A DNA stretch of 64,000 bases from Lentinus brumalis (lineage: Eukaryota > Basidiomycota > Agaricomycetes > Polyporales > Polyporaceae). The notes below the pieces were generated by a model. That model saw nothing but the letters and a program-made list of their open reading frames with translations, ran no database searches and was not told the DNA's origin. How positions within the stretch are numbered: position 1 is the first letter of the stretch; each line of letters starts with the position of its first letter. A program made the position numbers and the translations under genes. The stretch lies in assembly GCA_001792895.1 (NCBI GenBank), contig MARA01000025.1, positions 124,001-188,000 of the forward strand, given 5' to 3'. This document shows positions 21,852-32,818 of the stretch, in pieces.

Positions 21852-24800
21852 ATGCCAGCAGGTGGAAAACCAAGCCATCTCAACCCCTTCGCTGGGAACC
21901 GATTGAGGAGCAACTTGAACGAGAACAGGTCGGGAAACAACACCTCCACACGCACAGTCCTGCCTGTCGGGCCCGCGCGGGGCAAGAGGCATACAGACTA
22001 CATTATCCCTAACACCAATCCGGCGAAGCGGCTCAAGACCACGCAGGAGGAGGATATGAGATCCGCATTCTTCCAGAACGGAGGTGAGTGGTTTGTCGCG
22101 GATAGTGCCCGAGTAGTGTCTCATGTGGCGTGGGTGGTTACGGGCGGGCTTAGCTCAGGGCACGGGCAAGGGAAAGGGCAAGATGACCGCACGGTCGCGT
22201 GGAACGACTGCGTCGGACCCCGAGACGTTGTGCAGCGACATTGAAGATACCGGGGAGCCCGTTCGCCGCAAGGAGTCCCCAGACCCAATCGATTGCATCA
22301 ATGACGCAGGTCCCTCCTCGGATTCACACAGACATCCCTTTGACTCCCCATCTAAGCGTGGTCCCAATCGACGGTTAGCGGACGACGGCGCCTCTACGCA
22401 GCGATTGCAGGCGAAGCAGAAGCAACGCGGAGAATCGGATCCGCCGGAGGTGGTGGAACTGAGCGACGATATCGAGTCGGCTACTGAGTTTGACAAGGAG
22501 GATCGAGCTCAACGCAGGAAGGCGACGCCTAACGGGCGGGCGCAAATCCCCCAAGGCGCCGTCACGGAGAAGGTTGCGAAGATCGAGTTGAACAACAAGC
22601 CTGGGACACGAGGTACTCTCAATATGCAACCACAAACTCCGACACCGTTCATCGACCTGAAGAGTGAGCAGAAGCCAGCCAAACTCTCGGTCAGGCAGGC
22701 GATGAAAGGCAAGGGTGGGAAGGTTTGTTGCTTTATCATCTGTGTTGCCGCCTCCTCGTACCTCACACGTTACAATCACTCCGACAGTCCCCGCCTAAAG
22801 CAAACCAGTTGACCTTGAGTGCCTTTGGGCGGAAGGTTCCGGGGAAACAGCTGGACATCATGACGACTTCGTCGTCTGGGCTTTCTGTCCCGCTCAGGCA
22901 GAAGGTTCAGCAATGCCCACCGCTACCCCTTCAAGCATGGTCTATGGGCTGCGGACTCCGTCAGAGCGAAGACGACGCGGAACCTGTGGCGTGGCTTACT
23001 TTGCACATGACCCCCAGGCAGAATACCGTGTTGCTCAAGGTTATGCGAAACCCACAGGATAAGGGTGCGCTGGTGTTTCACCTCGATCGCGACTTCAGCG
23101 AGATCACGGTCGGTTTGCGTCCGTACGGTGTTCCCGTCTGTCGCCGCTGATCACCCTTCCTCTGCAGTACTCTGACCCAAACGAGGAATGGAACGAGGAC
23201 TCGGTCGTTGTGGTTCAACTGAAGTCGACGAATTCGTTGAAAGTGCCCCGACGCGACTCGAACTTCGAAGCTGGTATGTATCCGAGACGTTCTTGCATCG
23301 AAGAGATGGCTCATGTGGGGTACCAAGGGAGTGGAAGAGCCCTCGGCCAGGTCTCATTCAAGCTTATGACACGGCACCCAAACCTGGCTAACGGCGAAGG
23401 GGGAGGTATCGTTAAGTACAAGGCCGTCGTGGAGGTGCTTTTGCGAGAAATCAGGGAGCGTCATCACATACTTAAGTGGGTGTTTGATCGAGCGGCTTGA
23501 TGCGACATCGGGCTAACGTTCCATCTAGGCCCAACATTGCGTCTAGGAAGTGCTGGGAATTGGTCGAGAACGCAGCTGCAGCGAACCAGCTCGCACCGCG
23601 TCCTTCACGTGCGAAAGGCTCTTCATCGAAGTCTCCTCCTTCTGCTGGGTCGTCCAAAGACCCCATAGGGCCGGATGTCGACCGTACCTCCATATCCGTG
23701 CCTCCAACTCGGTGTGTTTTCGAGCTTGTCGCGATGATCATTACAGATTACTCACGAGAAGCAGGACCTACGGAACGTCAAATCCGGAGCGACGGCAGAC
23801 ACGACAATCAGCGCGCAGTACACGAGCATCGCCCAGCCCTGACCTTGACGAGTTGTGAGTGCTCCTTTCGTCACCAGCTTGTGTCGAATATCCTGACATT
23901 GGACAGGGTCCTGGTGTATCCGTTCTTCGGAACGGGTGCGGTAAACGTCACGAGGGGCGACCTCAAGAGACTGGATCCCGGGCAGTATCTCAATGACACC
24001 ATCATTGAGTTTGGTCTGAAGTCAGTGCACTCTTGCCCGCCAATGACCTTGCGCTGACGCTTCACGCAGGGTCTGGCTGGAAGAACTGCGCAAGGCACAA
24101 CCTGAACTGGCCGAGCAGGTGCACGTCTTCAACTCGTTCTTCTACAAGAAGTTGGTCACTAAGAAGAAGTACGTCTTCGTGAACATCAGAGTATATGTCG
24201 TCTAACACCCCTGTCTCAGTGTGGCGGACACGTATGCTAGCGTGCGGAAATGGACCTCCAAGGTGGATATCTTCAGCAAGAAGTATATCATCGTCCCCAT
24301 CAACGAGAAGTACGTTTCGTGCCCTCGCTCAGCGACTGTTACTCATGCTCCACTCCAACAGCTTCCACTGGTATCTCGCGATCATTGAGAATCCGCAGAA
24401 TATGTTGCACCCCCCTCCGCCGGAAGTCAAGATCTCCGCACCCCAGACACGCAAACGAAAACGCGAGAATGCTGCTGCGGAGGTTGAAGTTGAAGGTGAA
24501 GGTGACGCCGACGCTGAGACCACTCCGGAAGGGACCAAAAGCAAGAGCAAGGAGTCGTCCAGGCAGCTATCTGACCCACCTACTCAATCTGTTCCCGAGA
24601 CGATGACAGTTGATGGGCCAGAGAGCGAAGGGGAGGTCGAGGTCGAGAATCTGCTGCATGCCACCCAGTCGTGCAGCATTGGCGAGCCAGAAGGCGACCG
24701 CGATGCGCCTGAAGAGAAGGTTGGTCCCTCGAGCAGCGATTGTCCAGATTTTGAGAACATGGAGTTGCAGTATCCTACATCGGAGGAGCCCATGGACGTC

Positions 24801-25736
24801 GATGGCTCCCCGGCTCCCGGTGCCGACGTCGAAGTCGAGAAGAAACCGCCGGACTCGGAGCGGTCGGAGCCGATCGCTGTCGATGGCGATGTGGCGGAGG
24901 GTACTGAAGTGAAATCTGCCGAGCCGACTACGGAGGGCAGGGAGCCGTCCAAGGAAGGATCGGCGGACGGGCACGATGACGCAGAGCCAGCCGTGCCTTC
25001 CCCTGGCGCTTCGGAGCACCCGACGTAAGTTCTCCATGTCCCGTCGACCTATGTGGTGCGTGGCTCATATGCGCAGGTGCTACATCTACACGTTCGACTC
25101 GCTCGGGAGCCGACATAACGCAGCTGGGAAACATCTCGCTCACTACTTGCAACACGAAGCGGCAGACAAGAAGAAGTTCCCCATGGAAGACACCTGTTTG
25201 GCGACGTACAAGGCTGCGAAGGTTCGTGTCGTCGTGTTGTCCGAACTCATCGCTGCTGTCTCACTGATGTTCGTGCGCAGGCCCCCATGCAGCCGAACTT
25301 CTGCGACTGTGGCGTGTACGTCCTGGCATTTGTCGCGGCCTTCATGCGCGATCCGATTGCCGCCAGCGAGGCCATCCGGGTACGTCTTCCGACATCTCGT
25401 CGCAAGTTCTCGGCTGAGACCACCGAAACTCCACAGCGGAACCAGCTGAGCTGGTGGGACTCCAGCTTGACAGACCTCCGGGAAACGTTCAGAGATCGGA
25501 CCATTCAGCTCTCCGAAGAATGGAAGAAGGAACGTGCGTTGAAGGAGGGCGCGAAGGCGGTCGACACCGAAGACAAGGGCGCTGAGAAGACGAAGGCGAG
25601 TGGCAAGGCGCGGCCCTCGCCCGAGGTTGTCCCGGATTCTGAGGACGACGAGATCGAAATAAGTGCTGTTCACATACCTGCCAAGCCCCCAGCAGAGGTG
25701 GAAAGAAGGGGAATAACTTCAAGGTCGAGAGGTTGA
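21852..25736 (+). CDS. Ulp2/SENP6-7-type SUMO protease with insertion in the catalytic domain
   Basis: Twelve exons: 21852-22083, 22154-22722, 22788-23108, 23168-23475, 23529-23711, 23747-23854, 23907-24020, 24070-24168, 24220-24309, 24362-25024, 25077-25221 and 25281-25736, 721 aa. The first 400 residues are charged and low-complexity, with a PH-like block. The C48 peptidase domain follows: YPFFGTGAVNVTRGDL, YLNDTIIEFGLK, NSFFYKKL, then catalytic His (FHWYLAII), Asp (TFDSLG), Gln (QPNF) and Cys (CDCGVYVLAF). Between His and Asp lies an acidic insertion of about 210 residues, like the split domains of Ulp2 and SENP6/7. Members trim poly-SUMO chains in the nucleus. A 57-nt stretch, 25380-25436, has intron signals but no stop; if spliced the protein is 702 aa. 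Confidence 0.92.
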
Positions 25737-26917
25737 GAGGTTGAGCTATCTTAACTTTCTTTTTCGTTTGTCGTTTGTTCTGCGGTCCCTACGTTAGTAT
25801 TTTTCGCTCTACCGGCTATTAGACTACAGTAGCGTTCTTTATTACGCATTTTGTCGTGCGCATCCTCATGCTGTATTCTTATCAATACCATATCCCTCAT
25901 GTTTCAACCACCATCATGTAAGTTCGTTACAAGTTCGTCCTGTCATCCTGGTCAGTGCTGTCATGCTGACTCGAATATGCGCCTTTTCTAGTCCTCGTCT
26001 CTCGTGATTGTTGAGAAGGTCTGCCACCATCCACACCCGAGCTATGACATACCCGGTATCGGGTTCACCTCACAGCTACGGATTCTTGGATTTAGCACCA
26101 TCATGCTGCATTTTCCAGATGCCCGTGAGTCGCTTTGCTCTTACATCTGACCCACTTCTGAAGAATGTTTTCATCGTCCTGCTGGCCTCTGGGCACGCGG
26201 CGACAATCATTGGTCTTCAAGCACGCACTGTGACGGTGGACTTACGTCATGTCGCTCGCGCATGCCCCGAAGCAACGTTCCTGCACTGCTCTTCATGCAA
26301 ATGGCTGGAGCGTGCCGTGCCTCGCAGTAGCACGCACCAGCTGCCCCGCTCCCACTCAGCTTGAAGCGTCTCCCCCACCCACCCTCCCACGGAGGCAGCA
26401 AAGACCGGGCCTCTGACCCTTCTCTCGATTCATGTTCCAGCCTTCGCTGCTTGTCCGGCCTGGTGCCACTCATATCGGGCCACCTTGTCGGCTCGTCCAC
26501 CTGCTCGTCTTCCACGGCCATTGGGAGCAGGGCCTCTGAGGCCGTTCATAGGCCTGAACGAGACCGGTCGCAGACGTGAAGGACTGAAAAGCGAACCATC
26601 GGCTTCCCTTCTTTGTCCTCGGTCACGGGTGCATGGGCCTTGCGCCTATAGCTTAAAGGGCGTGACCGAGCAAAGCGGAGGCAAGGCAAGACAAGGCCTG
26701 TGCGAGCCCCGGCCTGACGCTCGGTGGAATAATGGGATCTCATTGAATTCGAGGCGTGTATATAAGCCACGGGTAGGTTCGGTAGAGACCCATTGACATT
26801 GTCGAGTCCCCTTCTCCACCGACCAGAGCATCAAACCTACGTACGACCTCATCGTCGCACAAGTCGTCACTTCTCGAAGCTCCATCACATCTCCCTGTCC
26901 CCGCGCACGTTCCAGTG
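25737..26917. other. Intergenic upstream of NIS1-like D
   Basis: No gene supported. Open frames in 26008-26800 are in conflicting frames and lack protein-family features. The core promoter of copy D lies at the right end. Confidence 0.45.
26759..26766 (+). promoter_or_regulatory. TATA box of NIS1-like gene D
   Basis: TATATAAG lies about 150 bp upstream of the ATG at 26918; the same octamer precedes copy A. Confidence 0.55.
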
Positions 26918-27484
26918 ATGCAGCTGTTCCTCACTCTCGCCTGGCTCGCGGCGTTCGTCTCGTCCGTGCTCGCACAGCGCATCGCAATCGGTGCACCAGC
27001 CGAGTGGACGAACGTGAAGCCCGGGCAGAATATCACAGTCAGAGTCGACCGGCCCGTACGTTCAACTGCCCTCTATGTCCCCCGCCTAGAGACGGCTGAC
27101 ATCCGCGTCTATGCAGAATACGTTGTCCAGCTCACAGGAGGTCGCCATCGCCATCGGGCTTTGGCCTTGTGGCAGCACCGCCTGCTCCAACATCGACGTC
27201 CAGGAGGTTCTCGGAAACGTCCTCTACAGTGGCCCATACGCTCCAAAGCTCGTCTCTCCGGGTCTGCCCCCGTTCCAGAACTTCATCGTCACCGTACCAG
27301 TGCACTTCCAGCCGCAGGAGGTCAGCCTGTCGGTAGCGCACTTTTCGCTCATCGGGGTAAGTAGTAGTACCGACATTGCTCGTGCCGGACGCATGTTCTG
27401 ACGCGCACTTTTCGTGAATAGGCAGGGTTCGAGCCCTTCTTGGAGGTGGCCAACATCACGCTGATCATCCCAAAGGCAAACTGA
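26918..27484 (+). CDS. NIS1-like small secreted protein D
   Basis: Exons 26918-27055, 27117-27356 and 27422-27484 give 146 aa with the family's two phase-0 introns. The signal peptide ends SSVLAQ. The mature part has IAIGAPAEWTNV, ITVRVDRP, SQEVAIAIGL, a short Cys pair (CGSTAC), FIVTVPVHF, LSVAHFSLIG and a last ITLIIPKAN strand. It belongs to the B/D/E subgroup. It lies about 10.6 kb from copy C, with four unrelated genes between. Confidence 0.72.
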
Positions 27485-27777
27485 AGTCTGACGTATCCGC
27501 CGGACTATGACAATCTCGAAATCTTGGATAGCTACTCGACCGAGCAGCAGTCAGTGTTGTATTCGACTTCAGTCGGACTCCGTTCAGAACATTACGGACG
27601 CTTCTATCCTCAGTCCCGGTACAATAGTAATCGAATGAGTTTCAGGTCCTGGATGCTAGTAGCGGACATGTAACCCGCAAGTGATGCGAAAGGCCGGGCT
27701 CGAACAAATGGATGACGTCACTGATGCCCGCGAGCGTTTGGTATCGACTGCCTCCTCCAGCCTCCTCCTCAGTGTCC

Positions 27778-28649
27778 TCACCGCCGCTTGCGCATGAACT
27801 CCTCCCAAAGTTCGGGATCGCACTTCTCCAGATACTGCACCACGTCGGTATAGCAAATTGTCATGGCTTCTTGCTTGCTCGAGCCCCTCCCAAACCCAAT
27901 ACGACGATCCGCCACAATCATATCGGCCTGCCATAAACCACCGGGACGGGCAAGCTGAGCGTAGACGATGTCCGGTTCGCCGAAGCGGAAACGCTTCACA
28001 TAGAACTCCATGAATTGACACGCCTGCTCGTAGCCGATGACGGTGCCATCCGACAACGTCTTCGCCCGAGATCCTGGCTCCTTCTTCAACTTCTTGTTCA
28101 GCTGTGGCCCGAATACTCGTGCTGGTAAGCACCCAGCCGAATGTTGTGCATGAAGTACATACCGCACCGAGTGCATCCAACTGATACAGGGCAGACAGCG
28201 CAGCAAGGTTCTCCGCGCTCTTACGGACTGGACTGTCACCAATACCAGTGATGTCCCCATTCTCGTGCACCACAACGATCGTGGATCTGTTTGCAGAGAT
28301 CGGACACAGTCCAGCCGCAAGCAACGTGCGATGCGTACCTCCAGATAGGCCGGCCGTCCCCCCCGTCCACAACAACCTGAGAGTGTTGGAAACTTAACTG
28401 GCCGCCATCGGTTGCCATGATGTAGTTGCTGAGGGGAGACTTGGGATTCGTCTCATGGATTCTCTTCAACGCTTTCGTGCGATGGGTGTCCGCTATGTAT
28501 TTCTCATCGTGATACGGCCCGGGAACAGTCGGGAAACGTGATTCTGCTTTGCTCCTTCTGCCCCGCTTCCAGCCGGAGTCGTTGTTCTTGGACGCGTGAG
28601 CACTGGAAGAGCCCCCGCCGCGGGTTGAGTGAGGGTGGGGGTGAGACAT
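27778..28649 (-). CDS. Protein with two dsRNA-binding-like domains
   Basis: Exons on the minus strand: 28339-28649, 28163-28286 and 27778-28101, 252 aa. After a Ser/His/Lys-rich start, the first dsRBD-like unit reads NPKSPLSNYI, QLSFQHSQVVV, HENGDITGIGDSP and VRKSAENLAALSALYQL. The second reads CQFMEFYVKRFRFGEPDI, ADRRIGFGRGSSKQEA and TDVVQYLEKCDPELW. Both end in the Ser/Lys-rich turn and Ala-rich helix that contact dsRNA in this fold. No helicase, RNase III or deaminase domain is attached. Accessory dsRBD proteins work with Dicer, editing or helicase complexes; which applies is unknown. It lies between two NIS1-like genes. Confidence 0.8.
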
Positions 28650-29349
28650 AGCCTATAGGCAAGGAGCTGGAGGAGACGTGACGGGAAGCCTTCGCCCTAC
28701 CTATAGCCAATGATATTCCGGTAGTCAATTCTCCGGCGGAGGGAGAGCGGTGATCCAGGAGAAGCAGAACACGGCCTGACGGACCGAGAGACCAGTACAT
28801 ATATGACATAGCCAACCTCCTTTCGTGGCTTGCATGGACTTCGCTGCTCTGAGTTCTCCACCCAGATGTATGCAGGACACACTGAAGAGTTGACTGCGAA
28901 GGTCGGCAGCGTTCTAGCTTGCACGGTCCCACCAGCAACTAACCACATGTCCCGCCTCGCTCCACCTTACTGACTGCTTCTCCCCAGCTTCTACGATGCT
29001 CCCGTCCGCTGCTCCTCTTCGTCATTCACAAGGCGATCCACTTGGCTGTAAATGCGCTGTCGTATGTCCGCAAGTGAGACCCTGCGCCGCCGCCGGCAGA
29101 GACGGCAGCTGTGCACGTTGCCAGTACCGGTACTGTATGACGACGCTCCACACCTCGCCTGATTGCCTCGGCGGGTGTTGCTGGCTGCTCTGCCGAGGAA
29201 ACAAGCTTTGCGTTTCGTCATGCGTATAAAACGTCGGGTTGGTCGTGAGTCGTGTGCTCCACAAACCACGTCCTCTCCCTCTTCCTCGAAGATACCCTTT
29301 CTCTACGCCTCACGCTCTGGGATTCCACTAGCATAACGACAGCACCAGC
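28650..29349. other. Divergent intergenic region between the dsRBD gene and NIS1-like E
   Basis: No gene seen. It should hold the promoters of both flanking genes. Confidence 0.45.
29225..29231 (+). promoter_or_regulatory. TATA box of NIS1-like gene E
   Basis: TATAAAA lies about 120 bp upstream of the ATG at 29350. Confidence 0.6.
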
Positions 29350-29933
29350 ATGAAGTCTATCATCGCCCTCGCCACTCTTGCCGCCTCTGCGCTCGCGCAG
29401 TCGGTCAACATCGGCGCACCAGCCGACATGTCGACAGTAACCCCAGGCAACAACATCACCGTCCAGGTGAACCGCCCTGTATGTGTCCCCCATACCATAC
29501 CCCGTTCAATCCTACCCGTCCTGCACCTCCTCGGCTGACCGCGATTCAGAACACACTCACCGGCTCCGAGGAAGTCGCAATCGTCATCGGGCTCTTCCCC
29601 TGCAGCGGCGCCGACGGGCAACCCGCCTCCTGCGCGGAGACGAACACCACCGGCGTCCTCGGCACCGTCCTGTACAACGGCCCGTACGAGCCCCAGTACG
29701 CGGACGGCGCGCCCAGTCTGCCCCCGCACCAGAACTTCTCCATCCAGGTCCCGGCGACGTTCAAGAGCGGGCAGGTCAGCCTGGGCGTCGCGCACTTCGC
29801 GCTTGTCGGGGTACGTTCTTGGTTTTCTGTCGAGTGGGGAGTTGAGGAACCAGGGCTGACGCACCTTTGTATCTTGCAGGCGAGCATGATGCCGATATCC
29901 GAGTTTGTGAACACCACGCTTGTCGTGCAGTAG
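29350..29933 (+). CDS. NIS1-like small secreted protein E
   Basis: Exons 29350-29478, 29550-29810 and 29880-29933 give 147 aa, with phase-0 introns where the other four copies have them. The signal peptide ends SALAQ. The mature part has VNIGAPADMSTV, ITVQVNRP, SEEVAIVIGL, a wider Cys pair (CSGADGQPASC), FSIQVPATF, LGVAHFALVG and a last TTLVVQ strand. It belongs to the B/D/E subgroup. The A-C-type end (VVQ, VIQ) also occurs here, so the subgroups are not fully separate. Confidence 0.72.
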
Positions 29934-30123
29934 CGTAGCGCGCTATTATCGGGGTATCTGAGACGTCGGACACCGGACCATACACCTACTTAGTACCATA
30001 TTCACCGTACAATACTGATCGTCCTTGAATGAAGCCCTGAGAGGAGGAATAATCACACTGAAAACCCGCGCAGAACCATGTCCAAACCAGACGCACCATA
30101 GCGGAACAACGCGCGCAGACACA

Positions 30124-32818
30124 TCACTTCCCCTCGCCGCCCGGTGCGTCTCGCTCCTCCTGCTTCGCAAGATCGTCATCGTCCTCGTTCGCATGCGCCC
30201 GGTCCGCACCCTCCTGTATCGTCTTCTGCTGAGCCTCATGGTCCCGCCCACTCGCTGCCGCCCTCTCCTTCTCCGCATCTCCCGCGGCAGCCGCCTCAGC
30301 CTCATCGGAAGACGACGAGGACGAGCTTGAACTGGAGCTCGAGCTGACACTGGCCTGGCGGACAACGGGAGCCTTCCCGCCCGCGCGCGTAGCTTCTCCT
30401 CCTTGCGCTCCTCCTTCCACTTCTTCAGCTGCTCGTCGAACCCGTCCATCGCGCGCACGCGCCCGAGCGCGCCCAGGTTCGACGGCCGCGAGAGATACTT
30501 CTCGAGCACGGGCAGGAGGTCCGTGCGCGGGCGGTACGTGCCTGAGTCGTTGTCGATGACGAGCTCGTACGCTGACGGCGGGAGTGCGCTGGGGTCGTCG
30601 GGGTCGTCTGTCCCCGCCGAGTCTGCCGGGGCATTATCATCGTCCTCGAACACACCTTGAGCTGCGTCGCCGTTCGCGTCTCCGTCGCGCTGTGGTTTGC
30701 CCCGCGCGTGATGAGATGTGCGCAGTCGTCGGACGAAGAACTCCCCGCTGTACGCGATCTCGAGCGCGACGTCGGAGTGCATAGTGTGCTTGCTGAGGAG
30801 TCCAATCGCGAACTCCTCTCCGGTTTCCTGAGCGCGTCCGAGAACCGAGTGAGCACGTCGTACACAGGAGAACAAAGCGAATACGCACCGTGAATCGCAT
30901 TTGACCATCCAACATGATCACATACGTGCAAAGCCTCCCCTCCGTCCCATACTCCGCCATCTCGAGGAACTTCCGCGCGACTGCCTCGTCCGGCCGCTCC
31001 TGCTCCGCGGCGTGATCGGATCGCTCGGCGTTCCCGTTTTCGTGGCCATGCTTCTCGTCCGAGTCGTCCGCGCCGTCCACCACACCCCAAACGGTGTTCT
31101 TGTCCCACTTGTAGATGGCGCGGTGCTGCTTGTGCAGTGTATAGTTGAGGATGATACCCTGGATGCCCCGCTTGCGGAACATTGCCTTCACGAACGGCGC
31201 AAAGCCCACATAGCGATGACGCAGGGAAGACGGCACGGGACCCGCGAGTTGCAGGCGGCTCGCCTTGAACGATTGCACGGAGGTGAGGCGTGTCGCGAGC
31301 GGCGAGAAGTGCCGCACGAAAATGTCTGGGAACGCAATCATAAGCATTCTCAGCGCAACGCCAAAGATTAACCAGAGAGTCGATTAAAATCGACACAAGC
31401 AAGTCCGTTCGGCGGACTGTCTGGCCCCTTCCTGCCTCGTAACGGATAGCGTGACCTGACATCTGGTGGTGATGGGTCGCTACTGCCACGCCACGAAGCA
31501 GCAAAAACAATTGTTGAAAACACGCGTGGCAGGGCAATAGTGGGAGTACTTACATATGTGGACCGCACAAATTATCCTGCAGCATGCTTCAAGCTTTCGT
31601 GCACAAGTGCAGGCTTGCTGTAGGCCAACTTGGAGGTACATCGAGCCATGGCGGCAGACATCAACACGGAAAGTGGAACAGGATAGCGCGGGTGTTGTGA
31701 CGAGAAGTCCCCGGACGACGGGACTTGCACAATTTGCCCTTCGCCTGTCTTACAATGCTAGATCCATTGATGATAGACTTCACTTGCAACTGTGACAGTC
31801 TTGTCGACCGACCGAGGGCTCACATCATGGCGGATGCGGAGACAGGCGGCAGAGGTCACAGACCCCTGAGGCTCGCTCTGCAGTCATGATACATCGTCAC
31901 GCATTCGGTGGTCGGCCCACTACGTACTTGAGTCACTTTTCGCTTCCAAGTGCCCAACCTCGATGTATGTTGAAGAAACACACCGAATGCCGTCGCTGAG
32001 ACGAGTGAAAGTGAGAAGTCGAAGCGGTCGATGAACGAAACAAGTCCAGTCTGCCGGCGGACTTCCTCACTTCCATCGGTCTCGTACGTTCTCATGCGAC
32101 GAGGTGCGGGGTAACATCTCGCGTCCACTGCTCTTCACAGCTGCATCGTCCTTTCTCCGTCGGACAGTCCACGATAGAACTTCCCATTCGCTCAGGCGTG
32201 TTCAGAAAAGAGGGACGTACGTGGTCCGAGGGTGTAGGTGCGCTCTCCATCCTCTCCGTCCAGATGCGGGCTCTCTCCGAGTACGCGAACGCTCACGACG
32301 ACGCGTACCCGGTGCTTGACGCCTCCCCGGGTGAGTATGTTCGCAACGAATGTTCCAAACCGCCTCCTCAGACTCCCATGTCGCTTGTGCACCTTGTATT
32401 CGCGTTCGCCCGTGTGCCAGCCGTCCCTCAGTTCGTTTCCATACGCAGGGTCAAGGTTGGGGTCCGGAAAGTGGATGACGGCCTTGCCCAGTCTGTCGTC
32501 GCGATTGCCAGGGTCCTCATCGAGCAGATTGATCGTGAGCTTGAAGCCGAAAGCAGGTATCCCCGCGACGATCCATCGCGCGTCGAAGGTCGGATTGAGA
32601 GTCTTGCGCACCGTCGCCGTCCGGAACGACAGTGACTGAGACTCGGCCTCGCGTTGTGGAGCGGGTGTAGACGGTCCGGGGCTGCCGCCGGTGAGGGGTT
32701 GGAGCGTGACGGCGAGGTACGGGTCGCTGGAAAGGTTATTCAGATCCGCGACCGGGACGTTGGTCGCGCGATGGAAGACGATCTCGCAGGTGTACCGCGG
32801 CGGGCGCGAGGAGGACAT
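30124..32818 (-). CDS. C2-domain conserved fungal protein with a 0.9 kb intron
   Basis: Exons on the minus strand: 32221-32818, 30889-31325 and 30124-30827. The N-terminal 200 residues form a C2 domain (YTCEIVFHRATNVP, NLSSDPYLAVTL, RKTLNPTFDARW, GFKLTINLLDEDP). It joins in phase through LGPH to IFVRHFSPLA, then SRLQLAGPVPSSL, NYTLHKQHRAIY, a YVIMLDGQMRFT block, TGEEFAIGLLSKHTMHSD and YELVIDNDSGTYRP, the conserved core of a widespread fungal protein of unknown biochemical role. The C-terminus is Ser/Ala/Glu-rich. One base seems missing in the GGG/CCC run at 30376-30378; with it, KEEKLRARAG continues into the poly-Ser tail ending at 30124. Earlier in-frame ATGs lie at 32860 and 32899. C2 domains bind membranes, often with calcium. 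Confidence 0.8.

Noticed and set aside
30124..31347. Separate gene starting at the ATG at 31347
   Set aside because: The conserved block begins at 31325, just after a good acceptor, and the C2 exon upstream ends with a phase-1 donor that completes the family's LGPH junction; one gene explains both parts.
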